From JABHQR01 sp043812455 (GTDB lineage: Archaea; Nanobdellota; Nanobdellia; Woesearchaeales; GW2011-AR9): DNA of 5,391 nt. The DNA lies in the NCBI GenBank assembly GCA_043812455.1, contig JBDRMB010000021.1, positions 1-5,391 on the forward strand. The letters are read 5' to 3'. Both the position numbers and the translations under genes were made by a program. The notes under the pieces are model-generated. The model saw only the letters and a program-made list of their open reading frames with translations, searched no databases and was not told where the DNA came from. Positions 4,126-5,391 of the stretch are shown one piece after another (position 1 is the stretch's first letter; each line of letters starts with the position of its first letter).

Positions 4126-5220
4126 ATGAAAGCAGCAATTATATCTTTGGGAAGTAAAAGTTCATTGATGGTAGCTGAAGCCATGGAAAATTATTTTGAT
4201 CAGGTAGATCTAATCAACCTCCGGGAACTAGAAGTAATCCTTGGAAGGGATGGTGGAATATTTTACCAAGGTGAAAAATTTGAAAATTATGATTGTGTTT
4301 ATGTGAAAGGTTCGTTTCGTTATGCACATCTTCTAAGATCTATATCCAGTATGTTGGAAGGTAAAGTAGCTTATTTACCATTGCCTGCGACTGCCTTTAC
4401 TATTGTACATAATAAATTGTTAACTCATTTGGCTTTGCAACAACATAATATTCCAATGCCCAGAACTTTTGTAAGTCCAAACGCCGATACTGCTAGGGAG
4501 TTGTTGAAGAAAGTAAATTATCCTATTGTAATGAAATTTCCAGAAGGCACTCAAGGTAAAGGGGTAATGTTTGCAGATTCTTTTGCATCAGCTTCATCTC
4601 TACTTGATGCTCTTGGTGCATTAAATCAACCATTTATTATTCAGGAATACATTGATTCCGGCGGAGCAGACATTAGGGTTCTGGTTGTTGGTGATAATGC
4701 TGTTGCAGGTATGAGACGTGTTGCACAAAAGGAAGAAAAAAGAGCTAACATTCATGCTGGCGGAACTGGTGAACCAGTAAAACTTAATCGAGAAACTTTT
4801 AATTTGGCAGTGCGTACTGCAAAAGCTTTAGGTTCGGATGTTTGTGGTGTTGATATTTTGGAAAGTCCTTTAGGGCCAATGGTTATTGAAGCCAACATTT
4901 CTCCTGGTCTGCAAGGGTTGAGTAAAGTTTCTCCAGTAGACGTTGCTAAAGAAATTGCAAAATATTTTGCTCGTAAAACTCAGGAAGCTTTAGGTGAAAA
5001 AAGGGTTAGTGAAGGTAAGGATGTACTGAAAGATCTTGACATTAATAATCAAATTGAAGAAAAAAGTAATGATTCTGAAATAATTACTAACTTGAGCTTT
5101 AAAGGAGAACGAATTCTTTTACCTGAATTGATTACGAAGACTACTGGTTTTAATGAATTGAAAAATTATGTTATTAAAACTAAAAAAGGCAAGTTAGAGA
5201 TTGAAGAGTTTAATATGTGA
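4126..5220 (+). CDS. rimK: RimK-family ATP-grasp glutamate ligase with AbrB-like C-terminal extension
   Basis: RimK enzymes use ATP to join glutamate to a carboxylate, on ribosomal protein S6 in E. coli; relatives act in lysine/arginine (LysX) and cofactor synthesis (MptN, CofF). Residues 1-110 form the N-terminal domain. The ATP-grasp core follows, with HNK (95-97), MKFPEGTQGKGV (136-147), QEYI (173-176), DIRVLVVGD (182-190), GVDIL (241-245) and EANISPGLQG (255-264), all close to RimK. Typical members end near residue 290-300. This one continues to 364 with a charged linker (290-316) and a segment, 317-362, containing KGERILLPELI and KKGKLEIEEF that resembles an AbrB/MazE swapped hairpin. 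The pairing with a RimB-like gene favours a RimK role over LysX. The 91-base leader is A-rich with no Shine-Dalgarno site. Bacterial S6 is absent from archaea, so the target is unknown. Confidence 0.92.
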   Translation: MKAAIISLGSKSSLMVAEAMENYFDQVDLINLRELEVILGRDGGIFYQGEKFENYDCVYVKGSFRYAHLLRSISSMLEGKVAYLPLPATAFTIVHNKLLTHLALQQHNIPMPRTFVSPNADTARELLKKVNYPIVMKFPEGTQGKGVMFADSFASASSLLDALGALNQPFIIQEYIDSGGADIRVLVVGDNAVAGMRRVAQKEEKRANIHAGGTGEPVKLNRETFNLAVRTAKALGSDVCGVDILESPLGPMVIEANISPGLQGLSKVSPVDVAKEIAKYFARKTQEALGEKRVSEGKDVLKDLDINNQIEEKSNDSEIITNLSFKGERILLPELITKTTGFNELKNYVIKTKKGKLEIEEFNM

Positions 5221-5231
5221 ATTGAATTATT

Positions 5232-5304
5232 ATACGAAAAAATTTCGACTGGAAATTTTAAGCGGGGTCTAATACCCCGACCTTCAGGTCGAAATTTTTT
5301 GTAT
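5232..5304 (+). terminator. compound hairpin ending in a T-tract after rimK
   Basis: A 17-bp outer stem (5232-5249 with 5288-5304, one bulged G at 5236) encloses CGGGGT/ACCCCG (5263-5268 with 5274-5279). The same bases can instead form AAAATTTC/GAAATTTT (5239-5246 with 5252-5259) and CGACC/GGTCG (5278-5282 with 5287-5291), so two folds compete. It begins 12 bases after the rimK stop and contains six T residues (5295-5300) in its 3' arm. A role in ending or stabilising the rimK transcript is likely; a switch or a separate small RNA is possible. Confidence 0.5.
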
Positions 5305-5384
5305 CACAAAAATCTGCCTTTTGTGAAAGTGTTCGTTCATACCACATCCTTTAGGGTGTGGTAGAACACTTTCGGCAGATTTTT
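5305..5384. repeat. second long compound hairpin with competing folds
   Basis: Three perfect or near-perfect helices stack: AAAAATCTGCC (5308-5318) with GGCAGATTTTT (5374-5384); AAAGTGTTC (5326-5334) with GAACACTTT (5364-5372); ACCACATCC (5341-5349) with GGGTGTGGT (5354-5362, one G-T) around a TTTA loop. That is 29 pairs within 77 bases. CACAAAA (5305-5311) can instead pair with TTTTGTG (5319-5325), which would break the outermost helix. It starts directly after the preceding hairpin and ends in a T run (5380-5384). It may be a bidirectional terminator, a palindromic repeat/miniature element or a structured RNA. No coding sequence is seen from 5221 to the window end. Confidence 0.55.
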
Positions 5385-5391
5385 CATGATT

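Noticed and set aside
5305..5384. CRISPR repeat or insertion-sequence terminal repeats
   Set aside because: There is only one copy of each inverted arm, no spacer-repeat periodicity, no transposase gene and no target-site duplication at the edges (CAC versus CAT).

Overview
The window looks like AT-rich archaeal chromosome. It carries an archaeal/eukaryotic-type elongation factor 1-alpha (EF-1A), an archaeal-type ribosomal protein uS10, an archaeal Dph2 fragment, BRE/TATA-like promoters and poly-T ends of transcription. Compact genes, A-rich leaders and predicted leaderless starts fit a DPANN-like lineage (Woesearchaeota/Pacearchaeota style), but this placement is an inference from overall appearance and was not tested by phylogeny.

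Layout. Bases 1-32 hold the first codons of a gene that reads leftward off the window, with a strong ribosome binding site whose first bases lie in a GC-rich hairpin (43-87). A divergent intergenic region then leads to the EF-1A gene (298-1590), followed by a T-tract and a structured leader with three adjacent stem-loops (1690-1759) in front of the uS10 gene (1787-2101). Next is a Fic-family AMP-transferase gene with a TATA box placed for a leaderless mRNA (2175-3155). Tail-to-tail with it on the minus strand lies a 3'-truncated fragment of dph2 (3172-3420). A long, nested, imperfect inverted repeat (3500-3637) separates it from a rightward pair: a RimB-like retropepsin/zinc-protease-family protein (3687-4034) and a RimK-type glutamate ligase (4126-5220). 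The RimK protein has a C-terminal extension that resembles an AbrB-like swapped-hairpin domain. The last 170 bases are two back-to-back compound hairpins.

How the genes relate. EF-1A and uS10 are core translation genes that are neighbours in many archaea. The other recognisable genes all belong to families that modify proteins, several of them translation proteins: Fic (AMPylation), Dph2 (diphthamide on EF-2, here broken) and RimK with RimB (glutamate addition and processing, on ribosomal protein S6 in bacteria). This suggests, but does not show, a cluster for modifying the translation machinery. The most unusual items are the RimK-AbrB-like fusion, the truncated dph2, the degenerate inhibitory motif in Fic and the dense set of nested or mutually exclusive hairpins in the intergenic regions.
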